In this document: positions 17,624-26,141 of the stretch, in pieces
Layout: the number at the start of each line of letters is the position of its first letter
How positions within the stretch are numbered: the first letter of the stretch is position 1
DNA from: Paracidovorax cattleyae
GTDB lineage: Bacteria; Pseudomonadota; Gammaproteobacteria; Burkholderiales; Burkholderiaceae_C
Length of the DNA: 64,000 bases
NCBI RefSeq assembly: GCF_900104515.1
Contig: NZ_FNJL01000019.1
Coordinates: forward strand, 1 to 64,000
Direction: 5' to 3'
The notes under the pieces: generated by a model
What the model was told of the DNA's origin: nothing
Databases searched by the model: none
Seen by the model: the letters and a program-made list of their open reading frames with translations, nothing else
Position numbers and translations under genes: made by a program

Positions 17624-18460
17624 TCAGGCCCGCACGGCCTGCAGTGCCGGCCGCACCTGCCGGGTGGCCGGGTCGATGAGCGCAGTGGGCAGTTGGTAGG
17701 CGCGGTCGTCGAACAGGTCGATGCCGCACTGCAGGTTCTCGATCCAGTCGAAGAAGTCGGCGATCGCCGCGCGGCCCATGATGGGCGCGCCGTGCTGTGG
17801 CACCAGCATCGCGATGTCGAGCTGGCGCGCCATTCGCGTCCACAGGCGCAGGATCTTGTTGGACACCATGTAGCGGCGATGGAAGCCTTCCATGCGCGGG
17901 ATGTGCGGGCGAAGGTCGGTGACCGGTTCGCGCGCCTCGGCCCCGGAGGTCATCGATACGCCCAGGTCCCCCGTGAAGAGGATCTTGCTCACCGGGTCGT
18001 AGAAGTGGAAGTTGCCCTCGGAGTGCATGAAATGTGCGGGCAGCAGTACCAGTTCGTGCCGCCCCAGGGGCAGGTGGCCGCCGGCATCGGGCACGCCGAT
18101 CACGCGGTTCTCGGTCTTGCCCACCTTGGTGAAATGCGGCGCGAACCGTTCCCAGATGCGCGAGATCACCAGCGTGGCCTTGGTGCTGGTCATCCACCGG
18201 TCGAGCGACGCGATGATGTCCGGGTCGGCATGGGATGCGATGAGGTAGGAGAGCTTGTGCGGGGCGAAGTGCTTGCTCATGCCCATGAACAGCTCATTGA
18301 AGGCCAGGTTCCCGCCCGGGTCGATGATCGCCCCGGTGTCCCCATCGACGATGAGGAACTGGTTGGCCTGCACCGCCTGCCCGTCCTCCTCGATGAGGTC
18401 GGAGAACATCAGGCAGGCATGGTGCCTGTCTCGATAGAGTTCCAGAGGTTCCGATGCCAT
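17624..18460 (-). CDS. diiron metallo-beta-lactamase-fold protein (flavodiiron/ODP-like)
   Basis: A 278-residue protein with the metallo-beta-lactamase fold. Its ligands match the diiron type rather than zinc hydrolases: His77-x-Asp79-x-Asp81 (SHADPD), His146 (with His143 nearby), Asp165 (GDLGV) and His223 (PQHGAP). In flavodiiron proteins the second ligand is Glu, so Asp79 is a conservative change. There is no flavodoxin domain, which recalls the stand-alone oxygen-binding diiron proteins (ODP). Likely roles are binding or reduction of oxygen or NO. A perfect FNR-type box lies upstream, which fits a low-oxygen role. Confidence 0.82.
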   Translation of the reverse strand: MASEPLELYRDRHHACLMFSDLIEEDGQAVQANQFLIVDGDTGAIIDPGGNLAFNELFMGMSKHFAPHKLSYLIASHADPDIIASLDRWMTSTKATLVISRIWERFAPHFTKVGKTENRVIGVPDAGGHLPLGRHELVLLPAHFMHSEGNFHFYDPVSKILFTGDLGVSMTSGAEAREPVTDLRPHIPRMEGFHRRYMVSNKILRLWTRMARQLDIAMLVPQHGAPIMGRAAIADFFDWIENLQCGIDLFDDRAYQLPTALIDPATRQVRPALQAVRA

Positions 18461-18486
18461 AGCGTTCCATCTGTCGTGAAACGGTC

Positions 18487-18530
18487 ACTGTACGGACATC
18501 GGCCCTCCGGGAACTTGATGCGCATCAAGT
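18487..18530 (-). promoter_or_regulatory. FNR/ANR-type promoter of the diiron protein gene
   Basis: ACTTGATGCGCATCAAGT at 18513-18530 is a perfect 18-base palindrome containing TTGAT-GCGC-ATCAA, an exact FNR consensus. On the minus strand a -10 box TACAGT sits at 18492-18487, about 30 bases from the palindrome centre. That is the spacing of a class II FNR-activated promoter (site at -41.5). The start codon follows about 20 bases after the predicted transcript start. Confidence 0.82.
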
Positions 18531-18536
18531 GGTGTG

Positions 18537-19820
18537 TCAGCCGGGCAGTTTCTCGTGGCGGAACGTGTCTTCCAGCGGCTCTCGCGCGCGGACCAGGTGG
18601 GCGTAGCTGCCGTCCACCAGCACTTCGGCGGGCCGTGCGCGGGTGTTGTAGTTGCTGCCCATGGAACTGCAATACGCCCCTGCGGACAGCACGGCCAGCC
18701 GGTCGCCGGTGCGCACGGCCAGCGTGCGGTCCCGGCCGATCCAGTCGCCGCTCTCGCACACGGGGCCGACCACGTCGTACACGGCGGGCGCCGCGCTGGG
18801 AACAGGCGCGGCCACTGGCACGATGCCATGGAACGCCTGGTACATCGCGGGGCGGGGCAGGTCGTTCATCGCGGCATCGACGATGCAGAAGTTCTTCTGC
18901 TCGCCCGGCTTCACATAGAGCACCTCGGTCAGGCAGACGCCCGCATTGCCCACGAGGGAGCGGCCTGGCTCGATCATGAACTGCCGGTCGCCGTAGCCCC
19001 GTGCGTCCAGACGCGCGAGCAACTGCGTCCACAGCGCATCCGCCGCGGGCGGCGTGTCGCCGTTGTAGTCGATGCCCAGGCCGCCGCCGAAGTCGATGTG
19101 GTGGATGGGAATGCCGGCCAACTCGATCTGCGCGACCAGATCGAGCATGCGGTCCACGGCGTCGAGGTAGGGCGTGGCCTCGGTGATCTGCGAGCCGATG
19201 TGGCAGTCGATGCCCGCCACCTGCAGGCCCGGCAGGGCCGCGGCGCGCTGGTAGGTCGCCACCGTGCGCTCGTGGGCCACCCCGAACTTGTTGCCCTTGA
19301 GTCCCGTCGAGATGTAGGGATGGGTCTTCGGATCCACGTTGGGATTCACGCGGATGCTCACCGGTGCGCGCCGGCCGCAGGCCACTGCGACCTCGCTCAG
19401 CACCTCGAGCTCGGGCTCGCTCTCCACGTTGAAGCAGCCGATGCCGGCTTCGAGGGCCTCGCGCATCTCCTGGCGCGTCTTGCCGACGCCGGAGAAGATC
19501 ACCTTGCGGGCCTCGCCCCCCGCCGCCAGCACGCGCCGGAGTTCGCCAGCGGAAACGATGTCGAAACCGCAGCCTGCCCGCGCGAACAGCTGCAGTACGG
19601 CCAGGGAGGAGTTGGCCTTCATGGCATAGCAGATCTGCACCTTGCGGCCCGCGAAGCCCCGCTGGTAGGCCTCGAGCGCGGACAGCATGGACGCCTTGGA
19701 ATAGACGTAGAGCGGCGTGCCGTGCGCCTGCGCCAGATCGGCGGCACGCACGGATTCGATGAAGAGGTCGTCGCCCTGGTAGGCGATGTGGGGGTGCCCG
19801 GGCAGTGCGGTCAGCGTCAT
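18537..19820 (-). CDS. lysA: diaminopimelate decarboxylase
   Basis: A 427-residue PLP enzyme making L-lysine from meso-diaminopimelate, the last step of lysine synthesis. The PLP lysine is Lys68 in CYAMKANSS, and HIDFGGGLGIDYN is the phosphate-binding Gly-rich loop. EPGRSLVGNAG and CESGDWIGRDR (with the conserved Cys-Glu-Ser) complete the active site. It overlaps the end of lptM by four bases (ATGA), so the two are coupled. This lptM-lysA pair divergent from cyaY is common in proteobacteria. Confidence 0.97.
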   Translation of the reverse strand: MTLTALPGHPHIAYQGDDLFIESVRAADLAQAHGTPLYVYSKASMLSALEAYQRGFAGRKVQICYAMKANSSLAVLQLFARAGCGFDIVSAGELRRVLAAGGEARKVIFSGVGKTRQEMREALEAGIGCFNVESEPELEVLSEVAVACGRRAPVSIRVNPNVDPKTHPYISTGLKGNKFGVAHERTVATYQRAAALPGLQVAGIDCHIGSQITEATPYLDAVDRMLDLVAQIELAGIPIHHIDFGGGLGIDYNGDTPPAADALWTQLLARLDARGYGDRQFMIEPGRSLVGNAGVCLTEVLYVKPGEQKNFCIVDAAMNDLPRPAMYQAFHGIVPVAAPVPSAAPAVYDVVGPVCESGDWIGRDRTLAVRTGDRLAVLSAGAYCSSMGSNYNTRARPAEVLVDGSYAHLVRAREPLEDTFRHEKLPG

Positions 19821-20113
19821 GGGGTGGTGGCGGAGGCGGGGGAGGAGGACGCAGGCGATGCCGCGGACGACGGAGTGGACGGCGACGAGGCCGGCATCGC
19901 CGGCTCCGCGGGCGCCAGTGACGGCACCGGGATCGGCGAGGGCGTCGGTGCGTCACGCATGGGATCGAGCGTCTGCGGCAGCGTGGCGCGCTGGCTGGCC
20001 GCGGCGTCGCCCGGCAGGTAGAGCGGGCCGCGCTGCCCGCAGCCCGTCAGCGCGGCAACCGTACCGGCAGCAAGGACGGACATGCTGACTAGAATTTGGG
20101 AAGCTCTCAACAT
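19817..20113 (-). CDS. lptM: LPS translocon maturation chaperone LptM (YifL-like lipoprotein)
   Basis: A 98-residue lipoprotein with signal [20 protein letters not shown] and lipobox ALTGC, the lipidated Cys at 25. Directly after it comes GQRGPLYLP, the invariant LptM motif (CGxKGPLYxP). The rest is a Pro/Ser/Ala-rich tail of about 60 residues. In E. coli LptM helps the LptD outer-membrane translocon fold. The ATG at 20113 gives a proper signal peptide; the region upstream is shared with the divergent cyaY promoter. Confidence 0.9.
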   Translation of the reverse strand: MLRASQILVSMSVLAAGTVAALTGCGQRGPLYLPGDAAASQRATLPQTLDPMRDAPTPSPIPVPSLAPAEPAMPASSPSTPSSAASPASSSPASATTP

Positions 20114-20131
20114 CCGCAAATTGTAGAAGTA

Positions 20132-20464
20132 ATGACCGATCCCGAATTCCTGGACCATGCCGAGAAACTGCTGCTGGCGGTGGAGCAGGGCTGCGACCGC
20201 ATCAACGATGCGACCGACGCCGACCTGGACGCCCAGCGCTCGGGCGGCATGGTGACCATCACCTTCCCCAACCGCAGCCAGATCGTCATCAACCTGCAAA
20301 AGCCGCTGCACGAAATCTGGATGGCTGCGCAGTCGGGCGGCTACCACTACCGGTTCGAGGATGGCACCTGGCAGGACACCAAGGGTGCCGGCGAGTTCTT
20401 CGCTGCACTGAGCCGGGACGCGTCCCGGCAGGCGGGCATGCCGCTGGCGTTCTCCGCGGCCTGA
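20132..20464 (+). CDS. cyaY: iron donor protein CyaY (frataxin)
   Basis: A 110-residue frataxin homologue that binds iron and tunes iron-sulfur cluster assembly at IscS. It has an acidic first helix ([14 protein letters not shown]), the beta-sheet core [26 protein letters not shown], and [25 protein letters not shown], all diagnostic. The start at 20132 is chosen over an upstream in-frame start. Only 18 bases separate it from the divergent lptM start, so the promoters must overlap the two 5' ends. Confidence 0.95.
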   Translation: MTDPEFLDHAEKLLLAVEQGCDRINDATDADLDAQRSGGMVTITFPNRSQIVINLQKPLHEIWMAAQSGGYHYRFEDGTWQDTKGAGEFFAALSRDASRQAGMPLAFSAA

Positions 20465-20498
20465 GCGCCGGGCAGTTTTCCCAGGAAGTTCCTCCAGG

Positions 20499-20531
20499 AA
20501 AAAAGGCACCGCGGCCGAAGCCGGGGTGCCT
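20499..20531 (-). terminator. intrinsic terminator of mrcA
   Basis: On the minus strand AGGCACC pairs with GGTGCCT, extended inward by GCCG/CGGC around a TTCG loop, and is followed by six T. It lies 27 bases past the mrcA stop and converges on cyaY. Confidence 0.85.
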
Positions 20532-20557
20532 CCGTCGCCGCTGCGCGCGAGGGGGAG

Positions 20558-22951
20558 TCAGTTCCTGAACAGGTCCAGGATGCGGTTGCGCTCCTCCGCG
20601 GGAGGTTGCGCCTGCGGCGGCGCGCCGGGCACCGCGGCGGCGGGGTGGTCTTCCATGCCCACGCTCGCCACGCCGGCGTTGCGGGCGAACTCCTCGTAGA
20701 ACCACTCGCCACCGACGTTCACGACGCCGGGCGGCACGGTCGGCTCGGCCACGGGCACTCCCTTCAGGGCGCGCTCCATGAAGCTGATCCAGACCGGCAG
20801 GCTCAGGCCGCCGCCGGTTTCGCGGCTGCCGAGGTTGCGCGGGGTGTCGTAGCCGATCCAGGTGACTGCCGCGATCGTGGGCTGGAAGCCCGCGAACCAC
20901 GCATCCATGGCATCGTTGGTGGTGCCGGTCTTGCCGTAGATATCCGGCCGCTTGAGCGTCGCCTGGGCACGGGCGGCCGTGCCCGAGCGCGTCACTTCCT
21001 GCAGCAGGCTGTCCATCACGAACGCGTTGCGTGCCTCGATGGCGCGCGGGTTGTCCGAGGTCGCCGGGGGCTCGAAGTTGGACAGTATGCGTCCCTTGTG
21101 GTCTGTCACCCGGGTGATGAGGTAGGGGTTCACGCGGTAGCCGCCATTGGCGAACACCGAATAGGCGGACACCATCTGCATGGGCGTCACGGAGCCGGCG
21201 CCCAGCGCCATCGTCAGGTAGGCAGGGTGCTTGTCCGCATCGAAGCCGAATCGCGTGATCCAGTCCTGCCCGGTCTTCGGGCCGACGGCCTGGAGGATGC
21301 GGATGGACACGACGTTCTTGGACTTGGCCAGCGCGGTGCGCAGCGTCATGGGGCCGTCGTACTTGCCGTCGTAGTTCTTGGGCTCCCAGGGCTGGCCGCC
21401 CGTGGTGCCGGCGCTGAAGAACAGCGGGGCGTCGTTCACCACCGTCGCGGGCGTGAATCCCTTCTCGAGCGCGGCCGAATAGATGAAGGGCTTGAAGCTC
21501 GAGCCCGGCTGCCGCCATGCCTGGGTGACGTGGTTGAACTTGTTCTTGTCGAAGTCGAAGCCTCCCACGAGCGCCTTGATCGCGCCGTTGCGGGGATCGA
21601 CGGCGACGAAGGCACCCTCGACCTCGGGCAGCTGCGTGATGTCCCAGGTCTTCTTCGGCGTCTGGATGATGCGGATCACCGCGCCGCGGCGGATGCGGAT
21701 ATTGGGTGGTGCCTTGTCGCTGAGCCCCGACTGCGCGGGCTTGAGCCCGTCGCCCGTGATCTCGATCGGCTCGCCATTCGCGCGCGCCGCCACGATCTTC
21801 TTCGGGGATGCCTCCAGCACCACGGCAGACAGCACGTCGCCATTGTCGGGATGGCTCGCGAGCGTGTCGTCGATGACGTCCTCTGCCTCCTGGGCATCGG
21901 TGGGCAGGGCGACGAATTTCTCCGGCCCGCGGTAATGCTGGCGGCGCTCATAGTCCATGATGCCCTTGCGCAGCGCCTGGTAGGCCGCTTCCTGGTCGCC
22001 CGCCGTCAGGGTGGTATAGACATTCAGGCCGCGCGTATAGGCCTCGCTGCCATATTGCGCGAAGATGAGCTGGCGTGCCATCTCGGCCACGTATTCGGCA
22101 TGGATGCGGGTATTGTCCGGGCCGCCGGGGCGGATCTTCAGGTCTTCCTGCTTGGCGGCCGCGCCTTCCTCGGCGGTGATGAAGCCGTTCTCCACCATGC
22201 GATCAATGATGTAGAGCTGGCGTATGCGCGCGCGCTTGGGATTGCTGATGGGGTTGTATGCGGAAGGCGCCTTGGGCAGGCCAGCCAGCATCGCTGCCTC
22301 GGCAATGCTGATGGATTTCAGCGGTTTTCCGAAATACGCTTCGGATGCCGCAGCGAAACCGTATGCCCGGTTACCCAGATAAATCTGGTTCATGTAAATC
22401 TCCAGAATCTGGTTTTTTGTCAGCAGATGCTCGAGTTTGAATGTTAGTAATATTTCGTAAATTTTGCGTGTGATTGTTTTTTCGGATGAGAGATAAACAT
22501 TGCGCGCCACCTGCATGGTGATGGTGGAGGCGCCCTGGCTCTTCACCCGTCCCAGGTTGGCCAGGCCCGCGCGCACCATGCCCTTGTAGTCCACGCCGCC
22601 GTGCTGGAAGAAGCGGGCGTCCTCGATGGCCAGCACCGCATTGGTCATGACCTTGGGGATGTCCTGGATGGGCGTCAGGTTCCGGCGCTCTTCGCCGAAT
22701 TCGCCGAGCAGAGCCCCTTCCGCGGAATAGACGCGCAGCGGCAGCTTGGGCCGGTAGTCGGCGAGGTCGGAGATGTCCGGCAGGTTGGGGTAGGCCACCG
22801 CCAGCGCCACGGCGATCAGCAGAGCCAGGCCCAGAGCGCCCGCAGCCGCGATCCCCAAGAGCCAGGCCAGGCTCCTGAGCAGCCAGCGGAGCCACGTGGG
22901 ACGGGCGGGAGCGCTCTCGCGAGCAGTCTTGTCGGTGGGGGGAGGCGGCAT
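20558..22951 (-). CDS. mrcA: penicillin-binding protein 1A, bifunctional transglycosylase/transpeptidase
   Basis: A 797-residue class A PBP that polymerises and cross-links peptidoglycan. It has one membrane anchor at about 27-53. The glycosyltransferase domain has AIEDARFFQHGGVDYKG and GASTITMQVARN. The transpeptidase domain has Ser484 in SSFK, an SKN motif and KTGTTNDAMDAWF. The C terminus is Pro/Ala-rich. The ATG at 22951 is preferred to an upstream TTG. Bases 22371-22500, in the glycosyltransferase domain, are about one third G+C against about two thirds around them. It diverges from pilM, as in Pseudomonas and many betaproteobacteria. Confidence 0.96.
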   Translation of the reverse strand: MPPPPTDKTARESAPARPTWLRWLLRSLAWLLGIAAAGALGLALLIAVALAVAYPNLPDISDLADYRPKLPLRVYSAEGALLGEFGEERRNLTPIQDIPKVMTNAVLAIEDARFFQHGGVDYKGMVRAGLANLGRVKSQGASTITMQVARNVYLSSEKTITRKIYEILLTFKLEHLLTKNQILEIYMNQIYLGNRAYGFAAASEAYFGKPLKSISIAEAAMLAGLPKAPSAYNPISNPKRARIRQLYIIDRMVENGFITAEEGAAAKQEDLKIRPGGPDNTRIHAEYVAEMARQLIFAQYGSEAYTRGLNVYTTLTAGDQEAAYQALRKGIMDYERRQHYRGPEKFVALPTDAQEAEDVIDDTLASHPDNGDVLSAVVLEASPKKIVAARANGEPIEITGDGLKPAQSGLSDKAPPNIRIRRGAVIRIIQTPKKTWDITQLPEVEGAFVAVDPRNGAIKALVGGFDFDKNKFNHVTQAWRQPGSSFKPFIYSAALEKGFTPATVVNDAPLFFSAGTTGGQPWEPKNYDGKYDGPMTLRTALAKSKNVVSIRILQAVGPKTGQDWITRFGFDADKHPAYLTMALGAGSVTPMQMVSAYSVFANGGYRVNPYLITRVTDHKGRILSNFEPPATSDNPRAIEARNAFVMDSLLQEVTRSGTAARAQATLKRPDIYGKTGTTNDAMDAWFAGFQPTIAAVTWIGYDTPRNLGSRETGGGLSLPVWISFMERALKGVPVAEPTVPPGVVNVGGEWFYEEFARNAGVASVGMEDHPAAAVPGAPPQAQPPAEERNRILDLFRN

Positions 22952-23225
22952 ATCTGTCCAGTGCAAATCAACCGGGCATTATAAAAAAACGGGCGTTGCA
23001 TCAAGGTTTTTTCAGGACCGGCCGCCGGCGCCGCGTCCGGCGCTGCCGTGCTTGCGGCCGCATGCATTTAACGCCCCGCAACGGCCTGAAAACCGTCTGC
23101 TTTTGACAACGTAACGCCGGCTTCGGCGGCGGGAAACGCTTTGCCGCTCCGCAACCTTACTGCTAGCATTCATGTGAAGTGTTAAGTTTTGTTGCGTCAA
23201 TAAGGCGAGTTACAGGGGGCCAATC

Positions 23226-24305
23226 TTGATCTCTTTGGGATCTTTGTTCAGTCGCCAGGCTGCGCCGCTGCTGGGCATCGACATCAGCTCCTCCAGCGTC
23301 AAGCTGGTCGAGCTCGGGCGCGACAAGGCAGGGGGGCTGGTACTGGAACGTTGCGCGATCGAGCCGCTGGAGCGGGGCTGGATCAGCGACGGCAACATCG
23401 AAAAATTCGACGAGGTCGCCGAGGCCCTGCGCCGGCTGGTGAAAAAGAGCGGCACGCGCACCCGGAACGTGGCGCTCGCGCTGCCGCCTTCGGCCGTCAT
23501 CACCAAGCGCATCACCCTGCCGGGGGGCATGACGGAGCAGGAACTCGAGGTCCAGGTCGAGTCCGAGGCCAACCAGTACATCCCGTTCTCCCTGGACGAG
23601 GTGAGCCTCGATTTCTGCGTCATCGGCCCCAACAAGAGCGCGCCCGGCGACGTGGACGTGCTGATCGCGGCCTCGCGGCGCGAGAAGGTGCAGGACCGGC
23701 AGGGGCTGGCCGAGGCCGCGGGGCTCAAGCCGGTCATCGTGGACATCGAATCCCATGCGTCACGCCTTGCCGCGGGCCGGCTCATCGAGGCCCTGCCGCA
23801 GCAGGGCAGGGATGCGCTGGTGGCGCTGTTCGAGGTGGGGGCCCTCACGACGAGCATGCAGGTCATACGCAACGAGGAAGTCCTCTACGACAGGGACCAG
23901 GCCTTCGGCGGCGCGCAACTGACCCAGCTCATCGTGCGGCAATACGGTTTTTCCGCCGAGGAAGCGGAGAGCAAGAAGCGCAGCGGCGACCTGCCGGAGG
24001 ACTATTCCTCGGCCGTCCTCCGCCCGTTCGTGGACAGCATGGCTCAGGAAATCGGCCGTGCATTGCAGTTCTTCTTCACCAGTACCCCTTACAACCGGGT
24101 GGATCACATCATGCTGGCCGGCGGCTCCGCGCCGCTGCCCGGCCTGACGGAAGCCGTCACGCAGCACTCGGGCTGTGCCTGCACGGCCATCAATCCCTTT
24201 GAGGGCATGGAGATCGGAAGTTCCGTCCGTCTCAAGAAGATGGTGCGCGAGGCGCCTTCCTACCTGACTTCGTGCGGGCTCGCCATGCGGAGGTTCCTCC
24301 AGTGA
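23226..24305 (+). CDS. pilM: type IV pilus inner-membrane assembly protein PilM
   Basis: A 359-residue actin-like ATPase on the cytoplasmic face of the type IV pilus machine. It starts MISLGSLFSRQAAPLLGIDISSSSVKLVEL, with the first phosphate loop, and contains AGGSAPLPGLTEAV, the second nucleotide-binding motif. The start is TTG at 23226, supported by AGGGGG eight bases before it. It binds the N terminus of PilN (INLLPHR). First gene of pilMNOPQ, each overlapping the next by four bases. The 274 bases before it carry the divergent mrcA and pilM promoters, with no confident hexamers. Confidence 0.95.
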   Translation: MISLGSLFSRQAAPLLGIDISSSSVKLVELGRDKAGGLVLERCAIEPLERGWISDGNIEKFDEVAEALRRLVKKSGTRTRNVALALPPSAVITKRITLPGGMTEQELEVQVESEANQYIPFSLDEVSLDFCVIGPNKSAPGDVDVLIAASRREKVQDRQGLAEAAGLKPVIVDIESHASRLAAGRLIEALPQQGRDALVALFEVGALTTSMQVIRNEEVLYDRDQAFGGAQLTQLIVRQYGFSAEEAESKKRSGDLPEDYSSAVLRPFVDSMAQEIGRALQFFFTSTPYNRVDHIMLAGGSAPLPGLTEAVTQHSGCACTAINPFEGMEIGSSVRLKKMVREAPSYLTSCGLAMRRFLQ

Positions 24306-24916
24306 TTCTCATCAACCTGCTGCCCCACCGCGAGGCAGCCCGGAAGCGCCGCAAGGAAGCTTTCCAGGTGGCGATGTTCGCGTCGTTCCTGGCGGGCCTC
24401 GCGATCGCCGCCATCGTCTACTGGTGGTTCCAGATGATGATCGGCGAGCAGCAGGGACGCAACGCGTTCCTGCAGTCCGAGATCCAGGTCCTGGAGGGCC
24501 AGATCAAGGAGATCGCCACGATCGAGGAAGAGATCGCCGCCCTGCGCGCGCGCCAGAAGGCCGTGGAGGACCTCCAGTCCGACCGCAACCTGCCCGTCCA
24601 CCTGCTCTCGGAACTGGTGCGGCAGCTGCCTGACGGCGTCTACATCACGAGCCTGAAGCAGGCAGACCAGGTCATCACCATGCAGGGCATGGCGCAGTCG
24701 AACGAGCGGGTCTCGGAAATGCTGCGCAACCTGGCGGACAACACCCCGTGGTTCTCCAAGCCCGAACTGGTGGAGATCGTGGCCGCGAATGTGGCGCTGA
24801 CCCCCAGGGACCAGCGCCGGGTGGCTTCGTTCAACGTGCGTTTCCGGCTCATGCGGACCAGCGAGGCGCAGAAGGCCATGGACGGCGCGAGCGCGCCGCG
24901 CGCGGCGGGGGGATGA
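24302..24916 (+). CDS. pilN: type IV pilus alignment protein PilN
   Basis: A 204-residue bitopic membrane protein. The start is GTG at 24302, overlapping the pilM stop, so the protein begins (M)ILINLLPHREAARKRR, the conserved cytoplasmic INLLP peptide that docks into PilM. One membrane helix follows at about 25-45, then a periplasmic coiled coil and a ferredoxin-like fold that pairs with PilO. Together these align the inner-membrane platform with the secretin. Confidence 0.94.
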   Translation: MILINLLPHREAARKRRKEAFQVAMFASFLAGLAIAAIVYWWFQMMIGEQQGRNAFLQSEIQVLEGQIKEIATIEEEIAALRARQKAVEDLQSDRNLPVHLLSELVRQLPDGVYITSLKQADQVITMQGMAQSNERVSEMLRNLADNTPWFSKPELVEIVAANVALTPRDQRRVASFNVRFRLMRTSEAQKAMDGASAPRAAGG

Positions 24917-25599
24917 GCATGGCGACAAGAAAAAAAGCATCCGTGGATTTCGGCGCGCTGCAGGACAACCTGCAGCGGCAATTCAGGAACCTGGATCCGA
25001 AGGATCCCTCCCTCTGGCCGGCCCTGCCGCGGCTGCTGCTGTGCGTGTTCATCGCCGTGGCCGTGGCTGCGCTGCTCTGGTTCTTCAAGATCAACGAATA
25101 CCAGGACGAGCTCGAAGCCGAGCGTGCGAAGGAGGTCAGCCTGCGGGAGGACTATCAGCGCAAGCTCGTCAAGGCCGTGAGCCTGGACGCCCTGAAGAAG
25201 CAGCGCGAGCAGGTGCAGCAATACGTGATACAGCTGGAAAAGCAGCTGCCGAGCAAGGCAGAGATGGCCGCGCTGCTGTCGGACATCAACCAGGCCGGCC
25301 TGGGCCGCAGCCTGCAGTTCGAACTGTTCCGTCCGGGACAGGTGGTGGTGCGCGACTATTACGCGGAGCTGCCCATCGCCATCAGGGTCACGGGCAAGTA
25401 CCACGACATCGGCGCCTTCGCGGCGGACATCGCCAATCTTTCCCGCATCGTCACGCTGAACAACATCGTGCTGTCGCCCGCGAACGCGAAGGACGCGCCG
25501 GCCGGCACGCTGTCCATGGAGGCCACGGCGCGCACGTTCCGCTACCTGGATCCCGATGAGATCCAGGCCCAGCGCAAGGCTGCCGGAGGCAAGAAATGA
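24913..25599 (+). CDS. pilO: type IV pilus alignment protein PilO
   Basis: A 228-residue bitopic protein. It has a cytoplasmic tail of about 40 residues, a membrane helix at about 41-57 (LLLCVFIAVAVAALLWFF), a periplasmic coiled coil (ELEAERAKEVSLREDYQRKL and the following segment) and a ferredoxin-like domain with LFRPGQVVVRDYYAELPI. It forms a heterodimer with PilN and contacts PilP. The ATG overlaps the pilN stop (ATGA). Confidence 0.94.
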   Translation: MSMATRKKASVDFGALQDNLQRQFRNLDPKDPSLWPALPRLLLCVFIAVAVAALLWFFKINEYQDELEAERAKEVSLREDYQRKLVKAVSLDALKKQREQVQQYVIQLEKQLPSKAEMAALLSDINQAGLGRSLQFELFRPGQVVVRDYYAELPIAIRVTGKYHDIGAFAADIANLSRIVTLNNIVLSPANAKDAPAGTLSMEATARTFRYLDPDEIQAQRKAAGGKK

Positions 25600-26141
25600 A
25601 GCGGCATCTTCCGTATGCGATGGCCGCGCTCGCGGTGGCAGCGTTGCAGGGCTGCGGCTCCTCCAACGAAGACGAGCTGCGCGAGTGGATGACGCAGCTG
25701 CGCGCCACGACGCGTCCGCACGTCACGCCCCTGAGCGAGCCCAAGCGATTCCAGCCCGAGAACTATGTCGTCGACGGCGCGGCCGATCCGTTCAACCAGG
25801 CCAAGCTGACGCAGGCGCTGCGCCGCGACTCCGCCCAGGTGGCTTCCAACGCGACGCTGATCGCGCCCGAGATGGCCCGCCGCAAGGAACCTCTGGAGGC
25901 CTATCCGCTGGACGCCATGGCCATGGTCGGCAGCCTCGACAAGGGCGGTGTTCCCACCGCCCTCCTGAAGGTGGACAACCTGATCTACCAGGTGCGCGTG
26001 GGCAATTACCTGGGGCAGAACTACGGGAAGATCACCCGGATCACCGAGACGGCCATTCAGCTGCGTGAAATAGTCCAGGACGCCACGGGTGACTGGATAG
26101 AGCGTCCTGCGACGCTGGATCTCCAAGAGGGGAAGAAATGA
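25596..26141 (+). CDS. pilP: type IV pilus lipoprotein PilP
   Basis: A 181-residue lipoprotein with lipobox LQGC, the lipidated Cys at 20. A flexible linker leads to the compact beta domain (LDAMAMVGSLDKGGVPTALL through RVGNYLGQNYGKITRI), the homology domain that binds the PilQ secretin. It links the PilNO platform to PilQ. It is coupled to pilO and pilQ by four-base overlaps. Confidence 0.94.
   Translation: MKRHLPYAMAALAVAALQGCGSSNEDELREWMTQLRATTRPHVTPLSEPKRFQPENYVVDGAADPFNQAKLTQALRRDSAQVASNATLIAPEMARRKEPLEAYPLDAMAMVGSLDKGGVPTALLKVDNLIYQVRVGNYLGQNYGKITRITETAIQLREIVQDATGDWIERPATLDLQEGKK

Noticed and set aside
22952-23225. A sigma-54 or canonical promoter for pilM
   Set aside because: TTGACA at about 23103 has no matching -10 at proper spacing, and no TGGC-N8-TTGC pattern was found, so no promoter is called.
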